Origin: Paracoccaceae bacterium
GTDB taxonomy: Bacteria; Pseudomonadota; Alphaproteobacteria; Rhodobacterales; Rhodobacteraceae
Direction: 5' to 3'
Length of the DNA stretch: 64,000 bases
Assembly (NCBI GenBank): GCA_017854585.1
Contig: JAFMHK010000009.1
Location: 1 to 64,000, forward strand
In this document: positions 42,994-51,710 of the stretch, piece after piece
Layout of the letters: each line of letters opens with the position of its first letter
Position numbering within the stretch: the stretch's first letter is position 1
Notes under the pieces: generated by a model
What the model was told of the DNA's origin: nothing
Databases searched by the model: none
Seen by the model: the letters and a program-made list of their open reading frames with translations, nothing else
Translations under genes and position numbers: made by a program

Positions 42994-43689
42994 ATGACCT
43001 TGGAAGCAGTTATATTCGCAGGTATCGGAACGGTGGCGGAATGCGCCGACATGGATCGCGCGGCGTGGAATGCGGCGTTTCGCGCGCATGATGTGCCGTG
43101 GGAGTGGTCTTGGGATACTTACGCGGAGTTGATGCGCCCGGGCGGCGACCGCCAACTGGCGGCCCGCTATGCCGCGCATCTGGGGCAGGTCGTGCCCGCC
43201 GATACGCTGGACATGACCCATCAACGGCTTTTCGCGGCGATGTTGAGCGACGGTATTCCGCTGCGCCCGGGTGTGGCGCGGGTCATGCAATGGGCGGCGC
43301 GGGCAGGTCTGCAACTGGCAATGGTGAGCCGCTCAGAGATGGAGCCGGTGCGCGCATTGCTGAACGCGACGGCGCGACAGCGCGGCGGGGTGGCGTTCGA
43401 TGTGGCGGTCTTGCGCGGTGACGTGACCCGGATGGCCCCTGACCCCGAGGCGATTATCAGCGCGGTCGCGGCACTTGGCGTAGGGCGCGGGCGTTGCGTG
43501 GTCGTGGCCGATACCGCTGCGGCGGTCGAGGCGGCAGAGCGGGCAGGGGTCGCGGCCCTCGCGTTTCCCGGACGGTTGGGCGAAAGCGACCCCGACGCGT
43601 TTCCAGATCAGGTGCCGATGGTGCCTGCCCTATCGCCAGAGGCGTTGACGCAAGCATGGCGCGGGACAAGCCGCACGGCCGCCGAATAG
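42994..43689 (+). CDS. HAD-like protein lacking the nucleophile motif
   Basis: The 231-residue protein follows the HAD (CbbY-like) fold: first strand, helical cap (about 20-90), LRPGVARVMQWAARAGLQLAMVSRSE as motif II with its Ser, APDPEAIISAV near motif III and a VVVADTAAAVEAAERAGV strand for motif IV. Motif I, normally D-x-D-G-T, reads FAGIGTV, so both catalytic aspartates are replaced by Ala and Ile. Phosphatase activity by the usual mechanism is therefore unlikely. GGAGG at 42983-42987 fixes the start. Confidence 0.8.
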   Translation: MTLEAVIFAGIGTVAECADMDRAAWNAAFRAHDVPWEWSWDTYAELMRPGGDRQLAARYAAHLGQVVPADTLDMTHQRLFAAMLSDGIPLRPGVARVMQWAARAGLQLAMVSRSEMEPVRALLNATARQRGGVAFDVAVLRGDVTRMAPDPEAIISAVAALGVGRGRCVVVADTAAAVEAAERAGVAALAFPGRLGESDPDAFPDQVPMVPALSPEALTQAWRGTSRTAAE

Positions 43690-43774
43690 AAGCGGTGGGT
43701 TTGATCTGCCTCAAGGCCGTGGCCGCGCCGCGTGGCTAGTGTTGACCCTGTTCTGACTGCAGAGGAGCAGACCA

Positions 43775-44011
43775 ATGCCGCATACACCCCACGAATTGGC
43801 CGAAGAATTCCCTGAGGCGGTGGACAAGATCCATGCGCTGAAAATATCAAACGCACATTTCGCCAAATTGATGGATGCGTATCATGAGGTGAACCGGGCG
43901 GTGCACCGCGCCGAAAGCGGGGTAGAGCCTTGTGACGACTTGACGGAAACCACGATGCGCAAGCAGCGGATGCATCTGAAGGATCAGATCGCGGCGATGC
44001 TGGCAAAATGA
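43775..44011 (+). CDS. DUF465 (YdcH-like) small helical protein
   Basis: The 78-residue protein is helical and charged. The conserved part is FPEAVDKIHALKISNAHFAKLMDAYHEVNRAVHRAE, with a C-terminal TTMRKQRMHLKDQIAAML segment as in DUF465. Function is unknown. GAGGAG at 43762-43767 lies 7 bases before the ATG. It is a cytoplasmic stand-alone gene. Confidence 0.9.
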   Translation: MPHTPHELAEEFPEAVDKIHALKISNAHFAKLMDAYHEVNRAVHRAESGVEPCDDLTETTMRKQRMHLKDQIAAMLAK

Positions 44012-44077
44012 TGTGACGGCGCGGCGTGGGCGGGCCTTCACCGCACGCGCCGCCCAGTCGTCTTCAGGTAGGCAACC

Positions 44078-44551
44078 CTAAGCGGTCGTCTCGGTCTCTG
44101 GCTGGTCGGTCCCTTCCAGACGGGCTTGGAAGCGTTCAAAGAACTGATCCGCCATCTTGCTGGCAAAGCTGTCGATAAGTCGGGAGCCGAGTTGCGCAAT
44201 CTTGCCACCCACCTTGGCGTTTACCACATACTGCAGTTCGGTGCCGCCGCCATCGGCGTCGGACAGCGACACCTGCGCACCGCCCTTGGCAAAGCCCGCG
44301 ACGCCGCCTTTTCCCTCGCCCGAGATCGTGTAGCTTTCAAGGGGGACGACGTCCGACAGCGTCACCTCTCCTTTGAAGGTCGCCTTTACAGGGCCGACCT
44401 TTTGTTTGACGACCGCAGAAAACCCTTCTTCTGGTGAGCCGGTCAATTCCTCGCAGCCGGGGATGCAGGCCTTGAGCGCTTCGGCGTCATTCAAAGCGGC
44501 CCAGACGGCGGCGCGGTCGGCGGCGATTGTGCGGCTGGCGCTGAGTTCCAT
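44078..44551 (-). CDS. CoxG family SRPBCC protein
   Basis: The 157-residue protein has the START-like fold of CoxG: MELSASRTIAADRAAVWAAL, CIPGCEELTGS, VGPVKATFKGEVTLSDV and a helix before the acidic C-terminus. CoxG helps mature or anchor molybdenum hydroxylases such as CO dehydrogenase, but no such enzyme is in this window. GGAG 8 bases upstream favours ATG 44551 over GTG 44560. It lies downstream of pccR on the same strand. Confidence 0.88.
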   Translation of the reverse strand: MELSASRTIAADRAAVWAALNDAEALKACIPGCEELTGSPEEGFSAVVKQKVGPVKATFKGEVTLSDVVPLESYTISGEGKGGVAGFAKGGAQVSLSDADGGGTELQYVVNAKVGGKIAQLGSRLIDSFASKMADQFFERFQARLEGTDQPETETTA

Positions 44552-44605
44552 GATGATCACTCCGTTGGTTGTTGCTTCAGGATTAGGGTGCAGGTGGGCC
44601 TGCCG

Positions 44606-46000
44606 TCAACGTTCGATCTGATAGGGCAGCGTATCGCGGTGGTTGGGGTCCACACGCAGTTTGCGTTCAAGCGGCGGCACGGCGCGTTGGTGGCAATTGG
44701 CCCGTTCACAGATACGGCACGAAATGCCGATGGGCTGAAACGCGGCGTCGGATGCAAGGTCAAGGCCGTCTGCATAGACAAGGGCGGGGGCGTGTTTCAC
44801 CTCGCACCCCAAGGAAATGGCGAAGCGGCGCAGCGGTGCGCCCCATGCCCCACCTGACTTGGACACGTCGCGCGCAAGAATCACATAGCGTGCACCATCG
44901 GGTGTTTCCGCCAGTTGGCGCAAGAACCGACCCGGCGACTCAAACGCCGAATGGACATTCCAGAGCGGGCAGGCCCCTCCGAAGCGCGCGAATTGAAGCC
45001 GCGTGGCGGAATGGCGTTTGGTGACCGTTCCGGCCTGATCGACACGGGCGAAGAAGAAGGGCACGCCCTTGGCGCCCGGGCGCTGCAGCGTGGACAAACG
45101 ATGCGCAATCTGTTCGATCGATGCGCCGAACTGGATCGAAAGGCGTTCCAGATCATGGCGGGTTTCGGCGGCGGCGGCGGCAAACCGGGTGTAGGGCATC
45201 AAGACCGCACCGGCGAAGTAATTGGCCATGCCGATCTGCGCGATGGCGCGGGCGACATCGGATTGGAACCGGGCAAGGTCAAGGGTGGCGCTTAGCAGGC
45301 GGTCTTCGGCAAGAAGCGCGTATTGGTGAAGAAGCTGGAACCTTTGTGTTTCAGGGGCCGCGCGGGGCGACAGGGTCAGCACCCGTGTGGCGGGATCATA
45401 GTGGCGAACCCCGTCGCCGGCGCTGTGGCGAATGGTGATGCCCATCGCCTCCAAGGCGTGTACGGCATGCACGGCAAGATCGCCCTTGGCCTGCGACGCA
45501 AAGCGTTCGGCGGCATGATCGACGGCGTCGATGTAGTTGTCGCAATAATGGAAGAAATCGCGCACCTCTTCCCACGGGCTGGAGGTGGTGGAGCCATCGC
45601 GGCCAAGCGCCTCGTCCAGAGAGGCAAGGCGTTCGTGGGTTTGACGATAGGCGCGATGCAGGTCGAGGAATGCGCGGGCAAGGGCGGGCGCATTGGCCGC
45701 GACAAGCCGCAGATCGGGCAATGGCGGGCCGACGTCCGTGAATACAGGATCTGCCAGCGCCTCACGCATGTCCGAGACGAGGCGTTCCGTGTCGCCGGAC
45801 CCAAGGGCCGCGACATCAACGCCGCATTCCTGTGCCAGACCAAGGATAACGGCGCCGGAAACGGGGCGGTTGTTGTTCTCCATCTGGTTCAGATACGGAA
45901 GCGAGATGCCAAGCTTGGCCGCGAAATCCTTTTGCGTCAGGCCGAGCCGCGTTCGGATCTCGCGCAGTTTGGCGCCGATGTAGAGCTTTTGGGTTGGCAT
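44606..46000 (-). CDS. pccR: short-chain fatty acyl-CoA regulator PccR
   Basis: The 464-residue protein combines an N-terminal XRE-type helix-turn-helix (REIRTRLGLTQKDFAAKLGI, about 10-60), an IrrE-like peptidase-related region and a C-terminal DUF2083 region ending in a cysteine cluster (CRICERANCHQ). This is the ScfR group; PccR of Rhodobacter sphaeroides activates propionyl-CoA carboxylase genes. Its own upstream region and that of pccB, 1.4 kb away, hold TTTGCAAA-type sites. GAGG shortly upstream selects ATG 46000; the frame opens earlier (46042) across the operator. Confidence 0.93.
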   Translation of the reverse strand: MPTQKLYIGAKLREIRTRLGLTQKDFAAKLGISLPYLNQMENNNRPVSGAVILGLAQECGVDVAALGSGDTERLVSDMREALADPVFTDVGPPLPDLRLVAANAPALARAFLDLHRAYRQTHERLASLDEALGRDGSTTSSPWEEVRDFFHYCDNYIDAVDHAAERFASQAKGDLAVHAVHALEAMGITIRHSAGDGVRHYDPATRVLTLSPRAAPETQRFQLLHQYALLAEDRLLSATLDLARFQSDVARAIAQIGMANYFAGAVLMPYTRFAAAAAETRHDLERLSIQFGASIEQIAHRLSTLQRPGAKGVPFFFARVDQAGTVTKRHSATRLQFARFGGACPLWNVHSAFESPGRFLRQLAETPDGARYVILARDVSKSGGAWGAPLRRFAISLGCEVKHAPALVYADGLDLASDAAFQPIGISCRICERANCHQRAVPPLERKLRVDPNHRDTLPYQIER

Positions 46001-46013
46001 GGGGGCCTCTGGC

Positions 46014-46043
46014 TTTGCAATGCGCATTGTGACGGTTTGCAAA
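46014..46043. promoter_or_regulatory. PccR-type sites upstream of pccR
   Basis: TTTGCAAT (46014-46021) and TTTGCAAA (46036-46043) lie 14-43 bases upstream of the pccR start codon. The first overlaps a perfect 12-base palindrome CAATGCGCATTG (46018-46029). They match half-sites of the known PccR operator TTTGCAAA-X4-TTTGCAAA, though the spacing is 14, not 4. Their position suggests autoregulation. Confidence 0.6.
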
Positions 46044-46063
46044 CCAGTGGCAAGGGGGGCTTG

Positions 46064-47281
46064 TCAGCCGCCCATGACGTGCTTTTCGCGCCGGATCGTA
46101 TAGAGGATGGCTGCGACCCCCAATGCGGACGTCGCCAGCATGATCCAGATCAGTGGAAACGCCCCCTCGCCGCGCGTGAGCATCGTGCCCGCCACCGCCG
46201 ACAGCGCCGCGCCGCCGCCCAGCATGATCGCCCCGCCAAGCCCCGAGGCCGTGCCTGCAAGATGCGGGCGCACCGACAACATGCCAGACGTCGCGTTGGG
46301 CAACACCATTCCGTTGCCGAACCCAACGAAGGTCATGAAGCCGAAGAACACCAAGGCCGTCTTCAACCCCAGCGTGAAGAGCAGCAGCGACAGCAGCAGC
46401 CCGGTCATGGATGCGATGGCGCCCGCGAGGATCATCATGTTGATGCCGAACCGGACCGAATAGCGACCTGAAATGAAGTTGCCGAAGAAATAACCAAGCG
46501 CCGGCGCGCCGAAGAAGAACCCGACGACTGAGGGGGGCAGGCCGAACACCTCGGAGCCAACATAGGGCGCGCCACCGAGATAGGCGAAGAACGCACCCGA
46601 TGCGAATGCGGCCGACAGGCAGTAGCCCCAGAACCGGCGCGAGGCGAGAAGTTCGGGGTATTGGGCAACCTGCTGGCGGAAATTGCTGGTATTTTTCGGG
46701 GCTGTTTCGCCCAGATCGCGCACGGTCAGGGCCATCGCCGCAAGGCCAAGGATCACCATGAGGACGAAGTTCGCCTGCCAGCCCAGATATTGATCAAGCA
46801 GGCCGCCGAACGCCGGACCGATCATTGGCACAACCGCCATACCCATCGTGACATACCCGATCATCGAGGCTGCTTCGGTCGGGCCGACCATGTCGCGCAC
46901 AATTGCGCGGCCCAGCACAAGACCCGCGACGATAACCGCCTGCATCATGCGGAAGAACAAGAACACCTCGATCGATGGAGCCATAAGGCAGCCAAGTGTC
47001 GCGATCAGGAAAAGCGTCATGCACCATAGCAGAACCGGCCGCCGACCAAAGCGGTCCGAGATAGGCCCGATCAGCAATTGCAGCGCTGCGTTTACCGCCA
47101 GATACAACGAGACCGACAGCTGCATGACCCGGTATTCGGTGTCGAAATACACGGCCATCTGCGGCAGCGACGGCAGAAAGATGTTCAGCGTCAGGGCGCC
47201 AAGGCCGGTCATCACGATCAACGTGAAGATATGTGGGGGCGTGGTGCGGTCCAGGAACCGGACGATCGGTCGGGATGTCAT
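46064..47281 (-). CDS. Bcr/CflA family MFS drug-efflux transporter
   Basis: The 405-residue protein has twelve hydrophobic helices. The Bcr/CflA group is indicated by LPSLPQMAVYFDTEYRVMQLSVSLYL, GPISDRFGRRPVLL (MFS motif A) and GRAIVRDMVGPTEAASMIG. Proton-driven efflux of drugs or metabolites is expected. It ends about 20 bases upstream of the pccR operator and diverges from pccB across a 192-base region with the PccR array, so PccR could affect it too. Confidence 0.92.
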   Translation of the reverse strand: MTSRPIVRFLDRTTPPHIFTLIVMTGLGALTLNIFLPSLPQMAVYFDTEYRVMQLSVSLYLAVNAALQLLIGPISDRFGRRPVLLWCMTLFLIATLGCLMAPSIEVFLFFRMMQAVIVAGLVLGRAIVRDMVGPTEAASMIGYVTMGMAVVPMIGPAFGGLLDQYLGWQANFVLMVILGLAAMALTVRDLGETAPKNTSNFRQQVAQYPELLASRRFWGYCLSAAFASGAFFAYLGGAPYVGSEVFGLPPSVVGFFFGAPALGYFFGNFISGRYSVRFGINMMILAGAIASMTGLLLSLLLFTLGLKTALVFFGFMTFVGFGNGMVLPNATSGMLSVRPHLAGTASGLGGAIMLGGGAALSAVAGTMLTRGEGAFPLIWIMLATSALGVAAILYTIRREKHVMGG

Positions 47282-47341
47282 GCAATACTGCTATGACCCG
47301 CGCGCGGGCACGTCCAGCGCAATCTGCACCGAACCGTCCAG

Positions 47342-47389
47342 TTTGCGAGTTTGCAAGTTTGCGAAGCGAGCGATACAGATTTTTGCAAA
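47342..47389. promoter_or_regulatory. tandem PccR operator array upstream of pccB
   Basis: Three contiguous octamers, TTTGCGAG, TTTGCAAG and TTTGCGAA (47342-47365), are followed by a fourth, TTTGCAAA, at 47382-47389, exactly two octamer lengths later. All start points are multiples of eight apart. They resemble PccR half-sites. The array is about 85-130 bases before the pccB start codon and 60-110 bases before the divergent MFS start. Confidence 0.75.
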
Positions 47390-47473
47390 TATTCCAAATC
47401 GGACTCGCCCCCGCGCGGCGGCCCCGTTACCTTGGCTGCAAAAGCGCCGCGGGGACGCGATGTGGAGGGACAG

Positions 47474-49006
47474 ATGAAAGACATTCTGGAACAGCTGGAA
47501 CAACGTCGCGCCGACGCCAGGTTGGGCGGCGGGCAAAACCGGATCGATGCACAGCACGCCAAGGGCAAGCTGACGGCGCGCGAACGGATCGAGCTGTTGC
47601 TGGATGAGGACAGTTTCGAAGAATACGACATGTTCGTCACGCACCGTTCCACTGATTTCGGGATGGCGGCGTCCAAACCGCGCGGCGATGGGGTCGTGAC
47701 CGGCTGGGGCACGGTGAACGGCCGTGTGGTATACGTGTTCGCACAGGATTTCACCGTTCTGGGTGGGTCGGTGTCGGAAACCCATGGCGCGAAGATCTGC
47801 AAGATCATGGATATGGCGATGCAGAACGGCGCGCCGGTGATCGGTATCAACGATTCCGGCGGCGCGCGCATTCAGGAAGGGGTGGCGTCGCTGGCGGCTT
47901 ATGGCGAGGTGTTCCAGCGCAACATCGAAGCCTCGGGCGTGGTGCCGCAGATCAGCCTGATCATGGGGCCGTGTGCGGGGGGCGCTGTCTATTCCCCGGC
48001 GATGACCGACTTCATCTTCATGGTGAAGGATTCGAGCTACATGTTCGTGACCGGCCCGGATGTCGTGAAGACCGTGACGAACGAACATGTGACCGCCGAG
48101 CAGTTGGGGGGGGCCTCGACCCACACCCGGAAATCATCCGTCGCCGATGGCGCCTTCGAGGATGACGTGGAGGCGATGTCGGAAGTGCGCCGGCTGATTG
48201 ATTTCCTGCCGCTGTCGAATCGCGAAAAGCCCCCTGTGCGACCGTTCTATGATGATCCGAGCCGGGTGGAGGAAAGCCTTGATACGCTGATCCCCGATAA
48301 CCCGAACATGCCCTATGACATGAAAGAGCTGATCCACAAGCTGGCGGATGAAGGCGATTTCTATGAGCTTCAAGCCGATTTCGCGGGCAACATCCTGACG
48401 GGGTTCATCCGGCTTGAGGGGCAGACCGTGGGCGTGGTGGCGAACCAGCCGATGGTGTTGGCGGGGGTTCTGGATATTGACAGCGCGCGCAAGGCTGCGC
48501 GGTTCGTCCGGTTCTGCGACTGCTTTGAAATTCCGATCCTGACGCTGGTTGATGTTCCCGGTTTTCTGCCCGGCACGACGCAGGAATATAACGGCGTGAT
48601 CAAACATGGCGCCAAATTGCTGTTCGCTTATGGCGAGGCGACGGTGCCCAAGGTCACGGTGATTACCCGCAAGGCGTATGGTGGGGCCTATGTGGTGATG
48701 TCGTCAAAACACCTGCGCGGCGACGTGAACTATGCCTGGCCCACCGCCGAGATCGCGGTGATGGGCGCAAAGGGGGCGACCGAGATTCTGTATCGGTCCG
48801 AACTGGGCGACCCCGACAAGATCGCCGGGCGCGTGAAGGAATACGAGGATCAGTTCGCCAATCCCTTTGTCGCGGCGGAACGCGGGTTCATCGACGAGGT
48901 GATCCAGCCACGCAGTACTCGGAAACGGGTCTGCCGGGCCTTTGCAGCGCTCAGAACGAAACGGCGGCAGATGCCGTGGAAGAAACACGATAATATTCCG
49001 TTGTGA
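47474..49006 (+). CDS. pccB: propionyl-CoA carboxylase beta subunit (carboxyltransferase)
   Basis: PccB transfers the carboxyl group from biotin to propionyl-CoA, giving methylmalonyl-CoA. The 510-residue protein has the ACC/PCC carboxyltransferase blocks: [56 protein letters not shown] and, in the C-half, [25 protein letters not shown] and [15 protein letters not shown]. The Asp in the substrate loop that favours propionyl-CoA is consistent with the PccB group. GGAGG 5 bases upstream gives ATG 47474. It heads the pcc gene run. Confidence 0.96.
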   Translation: MKDILEQLEQRRADARLGGGQNRIDAQHAKGKLTARERIELLLDEDSFEEYDMFVTHRSTDFGMAASKPRGDGVVTGWGTVNGRVVYVFAQDFTVLGGSVSETHGAKICKIMDMAMQNGAPVIGINDSGGARIQEGVASLAAYGEVFQRNIEASGVVPQISLIMGPCAGGAVYSPAMTDFIFMVKDSSYMFVTGPDVVKTVTNEHVTAEQLGGASTHTRKSSVADGAFEDDVEAMSEVRRLIDFLPLSNREKPPVRPFYDDPSRVEESLDTLIPDNPNMPYDMKELIHKLADEGDFYELQADFAGNILTGFIRLEGQTVGVVANQPMVLAGVLDIDSARKAARFVRFCDCFEIPILTLVDVPGFLPGTTQEYNGVIKHGAKLLFAYGEATVPKVTVITRKAYGGAYVVMSSKHLRGDVNYAWPTAEIAVMGAKGATEILYRSELGDPDKIAGRVKEYEDQFANPFVAAERGFIDEVIQPRSTRKRVCRAFAALRTKRRQMPWKKHDNIPL

Positions 49007-49081
49007 TAACCAGAGCGCCGCGCGGGATTGACCCCGAGCGCGTTTGAAAGGCGGCGTTGCCGCGCCACTCAGGAGGATGAC

Positions 49082-49468
49082 ATGAGCCAATCTTTCGTGA
49101 TTACTCACGCGGATAACGCGCCCTTCCGGGGCGAGGGACTGCGTGCGTTCTTTGAATACAGGCAGACCGGGATTGCCGAGGCGACGGGCGGTGAGTTCGG
49201 GGCCCATGTGATCCGCGCGGTGCCCGGAGAGGAAAGCCCCGGTAGCTGGCATTCCCATGATCTGAACTTTCAGATGGTCTATGTGACCAAGGGCTGGGTA
49301 GTGTTCGAATACGCGGGCGAGGGCGAGCACATGCTGCGAGCGGGGTCTTGCGTGCTGCAGCCGCCGGGGATCGTGCATCGCGAGGTGCGGCATTCCGACG
49401 ACATGGAACTGCTCGAAATCACTTCGCCGGCTGAATTCGCCACCCATCCGCAAGATGCACCCGCATGA
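49082..49468 (+). CDS. cupin-domain protein
   Basis: The 128-residue protein has a single cupin barrel with the metal-binding pattern WHSHDLNFQMVYVTKGWV (H-x-H...E/Q) and G-S-C-V-L-Q-P-P-G-I-V-H-R as the second motif. It is cytoplasmic, function unknown. GGAGG lies 5 bases before the ATG. It is first of the small accessory genes between pccB and pccA and overlaps the next by four bases. Confidence 0.85.
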   Translation: MSQSFVITHADNAPFRGEGLRAFFEYRQTGIAEATGGEFGAHVIRAVPGEESPGSWHSHDLNFQMVYVTKGWVVFEYAGEGEHMLRAGSCVLQPPGIVHREVRHSDDMELLEITSPAEFATHPQDAPA

Positions 49469-49809
49469 GTGATGGCTGGCACATCTTGCGAGACGGGCCT
49501 TGCGTGACTGTCGCACGGCAATTGCCCGCGCAGTTCGACATCGTCGCAAGCGCGGCCTTTCCGCGTGTCGGGCGGCTGCGGCTGGCCATGCAGGTACGGC
49601 AGGATCTGTGGCGTATGCTGCAGCGGGTCAGGGGGTTTTCACCCGTTGTCACGGTCGAGGCGCGTGACGATGGGCTGTGGCTGCGCGCTGGAGGCCGGGT
49701 TTCCGGCACGGCGCCTGCCGGGCGCCTGAATGACAGGATCGCGGCGATGCTGGGAGACCCGGCCCATCGCGCGCGCTGGATCAGACAATCTGGAGGTTTG
49801 GGTGGCTGA
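49465..49809 (+). CDS. conserved hypothetical protein of the pcc gene run
   Basis: The 114-residue protein is coupled to the cupin gene by an ATGA overlap and to the RidA-like gene by an eight-base overlap. It is basic, with strands near the N-terminus (WHILRDGPCVTVARQL) and an arginine-rich middle (AFPRVGRLRLAMQVRQDLWRML). No family is recognised. Tight coupling implies a role linked to its neighbours. Confidence 0.6.
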   Translation: MSDGWHILRDGPCVTVARQLPAQFDIVASAAFPRVGRLRLAMQVRQDLWRMLQRVRGFSPVVTVEARDDGLWLRAGGRVSGTAPAGRLNDRIAAMLGDPAHRARWIRQSGGLGG

Positions 49810-50191
49810 ATTTCATATGATCACCGGAGGCGCGCGGCCCGTCGCACCCTTTTCGCATGCGGTTGAAGCCGACGGCTGGCTGATGCTGACCGGGCAGATG
49901 CCCACGGATCCGGCGGCCCCGGATGCGCCGTTGCCCGATGGGATCGTGGCGCAGACCAAGGCTGTCATGCGCAATCTGGAGATTGTGCTGAACGGCGTCG
50001 GGTTGGACCTTTCGCACGTGATGCAGTGCCGGTGCTACCTGACCGCGTTCGAGCGGGATTATGCGGCCTTCAACGATACCTATCAGACGTATTTCCCGGC
50101 AGACCGCCGACCGGCCCGCACAACCGTGGGAGTGACGGCGTTGGCGGTGGGCGCATTGGTGGAAATCGACATGTTGGCACGGCGGCCGTGA
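49802..50191 (+). CDS. RidA family protein
   Basis: RidA proteins hydrolyse reactive enamine/imine intermediates. The 129-residue sequence has PVAPFSHAVEADGWLMLTGQ, the MRNLEIVLNGVGLDLSHV helix, YFPADRRPARTTVGV with the substrate-binding Arg, and a V-E-I-D-M ending, typical of the family. It starts with GTG 49802 (GGAGG 5 bases upstream), overlapping the previous gene; its stop overlaps the next GTG (GTGA). Confidence 0.92.
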   Translation: MAEFHMITGGARPVAPFSHAVEADGWLMLTGQMPTDPAAPDAPLPDGIVAQTKAVMRNLEIVLNGVGLDLSHVMQCRCYLTAFERDYAAFNDTYQTYFPADRRPARTTVGVTALAVGALVEIDMLARRP

Positions 50192-50601
50192 TCCGATGGG
50201 CGGCCCTTGGCGCGATCGTGTTGGCGTTCGTGATGGCGGCCATCTGGATTGTCTGGCCGCGCCAGCCCGTCGGCGATGTCGTGATTGCGCCGTCCGGTCA
50301 GGCCGTGACGATCCACGAGGTTCTGTTCGAGGAAGATTCGGGCAGCGGGATGTGGATCGTGGTGCGGGTTGCCGCCCCGAACATGGAGGACCTGACCGGG
50401 GACCAACGTCATGCCGATCTGGTCTGGGCGTGCGAGACATGGGGCATTCCCGCTGGCGAGATCCTGTCGCGCCCGCCCGAACGTATCATCGTCCAGATGA
50501 TGGCCCAAACCTTCCCACGTGGCGAACCCGCGCAAGGGATTACACAAAATATCGAGGCTTACAGTCTTTCGGACGCCTCCTGCATTTGGGAACTTTTTTG
50601 A
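50188..50601 (+). CDS. DUF6497-type single-pass protein
   Basis: The 137-residue protein has an N-terminal membrane segment or uncleaved signal (IRWAALGAIVLAFVMAAIWIV) and a periplasmic domain with APSGQAVTIHEVLFEED, a Trp-Ala-Cys and a C-terminal Cys. The pattern fits DUF6497, sometimes mislabelled acetolactate synthase. It begins with GTG 50188, sharing bases with the RidA stop codon. Confidence 0.65.
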   Translation: MIRWAALGAIVLAFVMAAIWIVWPRQPVGDVVIAPSGQAVTIHEVLFEEDSGSGMWIVVRVAAPNMEDLTGDQRHADLVWACETWGIPAGEILSRPPERIIVQMMAQTFPRGEPAQGITQNIEAYSLSDASCIWELF

Positions 50602-50803
50602 TGCAACCCCAAGATCTTGCGATCTGTCATTCATGTGGACATGTTGGTGATGCAGGCGGGCCACAGCCGGTGTCGGCCTGTGGAAAACCCTGTGGAAATG
50701 GCCCGGTTCACGGTATCTTGCAAGGTGGCCACATCCGTGAGGCCACCACTCTGGCCTTGGTCGGGATTGCCCCGGTCATGGCTCAACAATATTGGAGAGC
50801 AGG

Positions 50804-50950
50804 ATGTCGAAAGCCATCAAAGCCCTTCTTGCAGCATGTTTGTTGGCAGGTGTCGCTGGTTGCGCCGCCCCCGCACCCGAGCAGGAAGAGATCATCTTTA
50901 TCGAGCCGGCGCCGATCGTTCAGGAACCGGTTTACAACAAGTACAACTGA
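50804..50950 (+). CDS. 48-residue lipoprotein
   Basis: This gene is short enough to be missed by length cut-offs. It encodes MSKAIKALLAACLLAGVAGC (lipobox VAGC, Cys20) and a 28-residue acidic, proline- and isoleucine-rich tail ending VYNKYN. GGAGAG at 50794-50799 and in-frame TGA at 50948 frame it. It is probably a lipoprotein of unknown role, comparable to small secretory lipoproteins found in other bacteria. The 200-base gap before it holds GGTGGCC/GGCCACC arms that could form a leader hairpin. Confidence 0.7.
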   Translation: MSKAIKALLAACLLAGVAGCAAPAPEQEEIIFIEPAPIVQEPVYNKYN

Positions 50951-51022
50951 CAAAGACCTGACCGGACGGGTGGCGACATTCGTCCGGCACGTCCCCACCG
51001 GGATTCAGGGGGGGGCTTCCAT

Positions 51023-51397
51023 ATGATCAAGCATCGCGGATTTCCGGGGCGGCTGCCGTCGTCCGATTTCCAGTTCACAATTCGCCGCGACAACAGGGAA
51101 GGCGCGACGAAACTGATCCGCCGCGAACGCCACGCAGACCGCAGGCCCGCCGACCGGCGCGCCGACGCGGGCTTCATGGAGGCGCTGTGGCTGTATTTCG
51201 GTGAAGAACCGTTCGAGCGCGGCAATCTGGACGCGGGGCGTCTGAGTTGGTTGTTCGGCCGCGAGGTGGTGCCCGCCGAAGACCCCTTCGACCCCGAGAG
51301 CTATGAAGCGCTGTTGCGCATAGACGTGGGGCGTGCGCAGGCCTCATTCCCCGAAGCCTTCGATGGAAGCGGTATCTGGCAGGGAAAATCGGCATGA
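51023..51397 (+). CDS. conserved hypothetical protein of the pcc gene run
   Basis: The 124-residue protein has a strongly basic N-terminal third (many Arg, about residues 20-50, TKLIRRERHADRRPADRR) and an acidic C-terminal part (FGEEPFERGNLDAGRLSWLFGREVV). It has no signal peptide, membrane segment or recognised domain. Tandem charge separation suggests nucleic-acid or protein binding. It lies 72 bases after the small lipoprotein gene. Confidence 0.6.
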   Translation: MIKHRGFPGRLPSSDFQFTIRRDNREGATKLIRRERHADRRPADRRADAGFMEALWLYFGEEPFERGNLDAGRLSWLFGREVVPAEDPFDPESYEALLRIDVGRAQASFPEAFDGSGIWQGKSA

Positions 51398-51710
51398 TCT
51401 TGCTTGCCGTTAACCGTGGTGGGCGCTTTGGCGCCCATCTTTCGCGGCCCGTTCGGTTCCCCCTTTTGCCTGTCGAAAATCATGCGATGGTCGGGGTGTC
51501 GGCCCTTGTCCCCAGTAGCTTTGGGGCCGACATCGACAAGACGTGTTACCCTTCCCCTTCGATGCGGTCGGCCAGCTTGCTGTGCCGACCGCTTTTTCCC
51601 ACCGGATATCCAGCGGTGGTGGGGGAATGCGACACTGCCCGGGCTATGCGCCAGCGTGGAAAGGGTGTAGAATCAGGGCCACGAGGCAATTCGACAGGAG
51701 AAGACGCAAC
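51398..51710. other. 313-base gap with two stem-loops
   Basis: No gene is called here. TGGGCGC/GCGCCCA (51420-51437, loop TTTG) followed by TCTTT is a weak terminator candidate for the operon ending at 51397. Further on, TGTCGGCCC (51497-51505) pairs perfectly over 9 bp with GGGCCGACA (51534-51542) across a 28-base loop, which itself contains alternative CCCC/GGGG pairing. The promoter of the next gene should lie between 51550 and 51700. Confidence 0.5.

Noticed and set aside
50679-50699. TGTGGAAAA and TGTGGAAAT as DnaA boxes
   Set aside because: Only partial matches, 12 bp apart, within a gap without other origin features.
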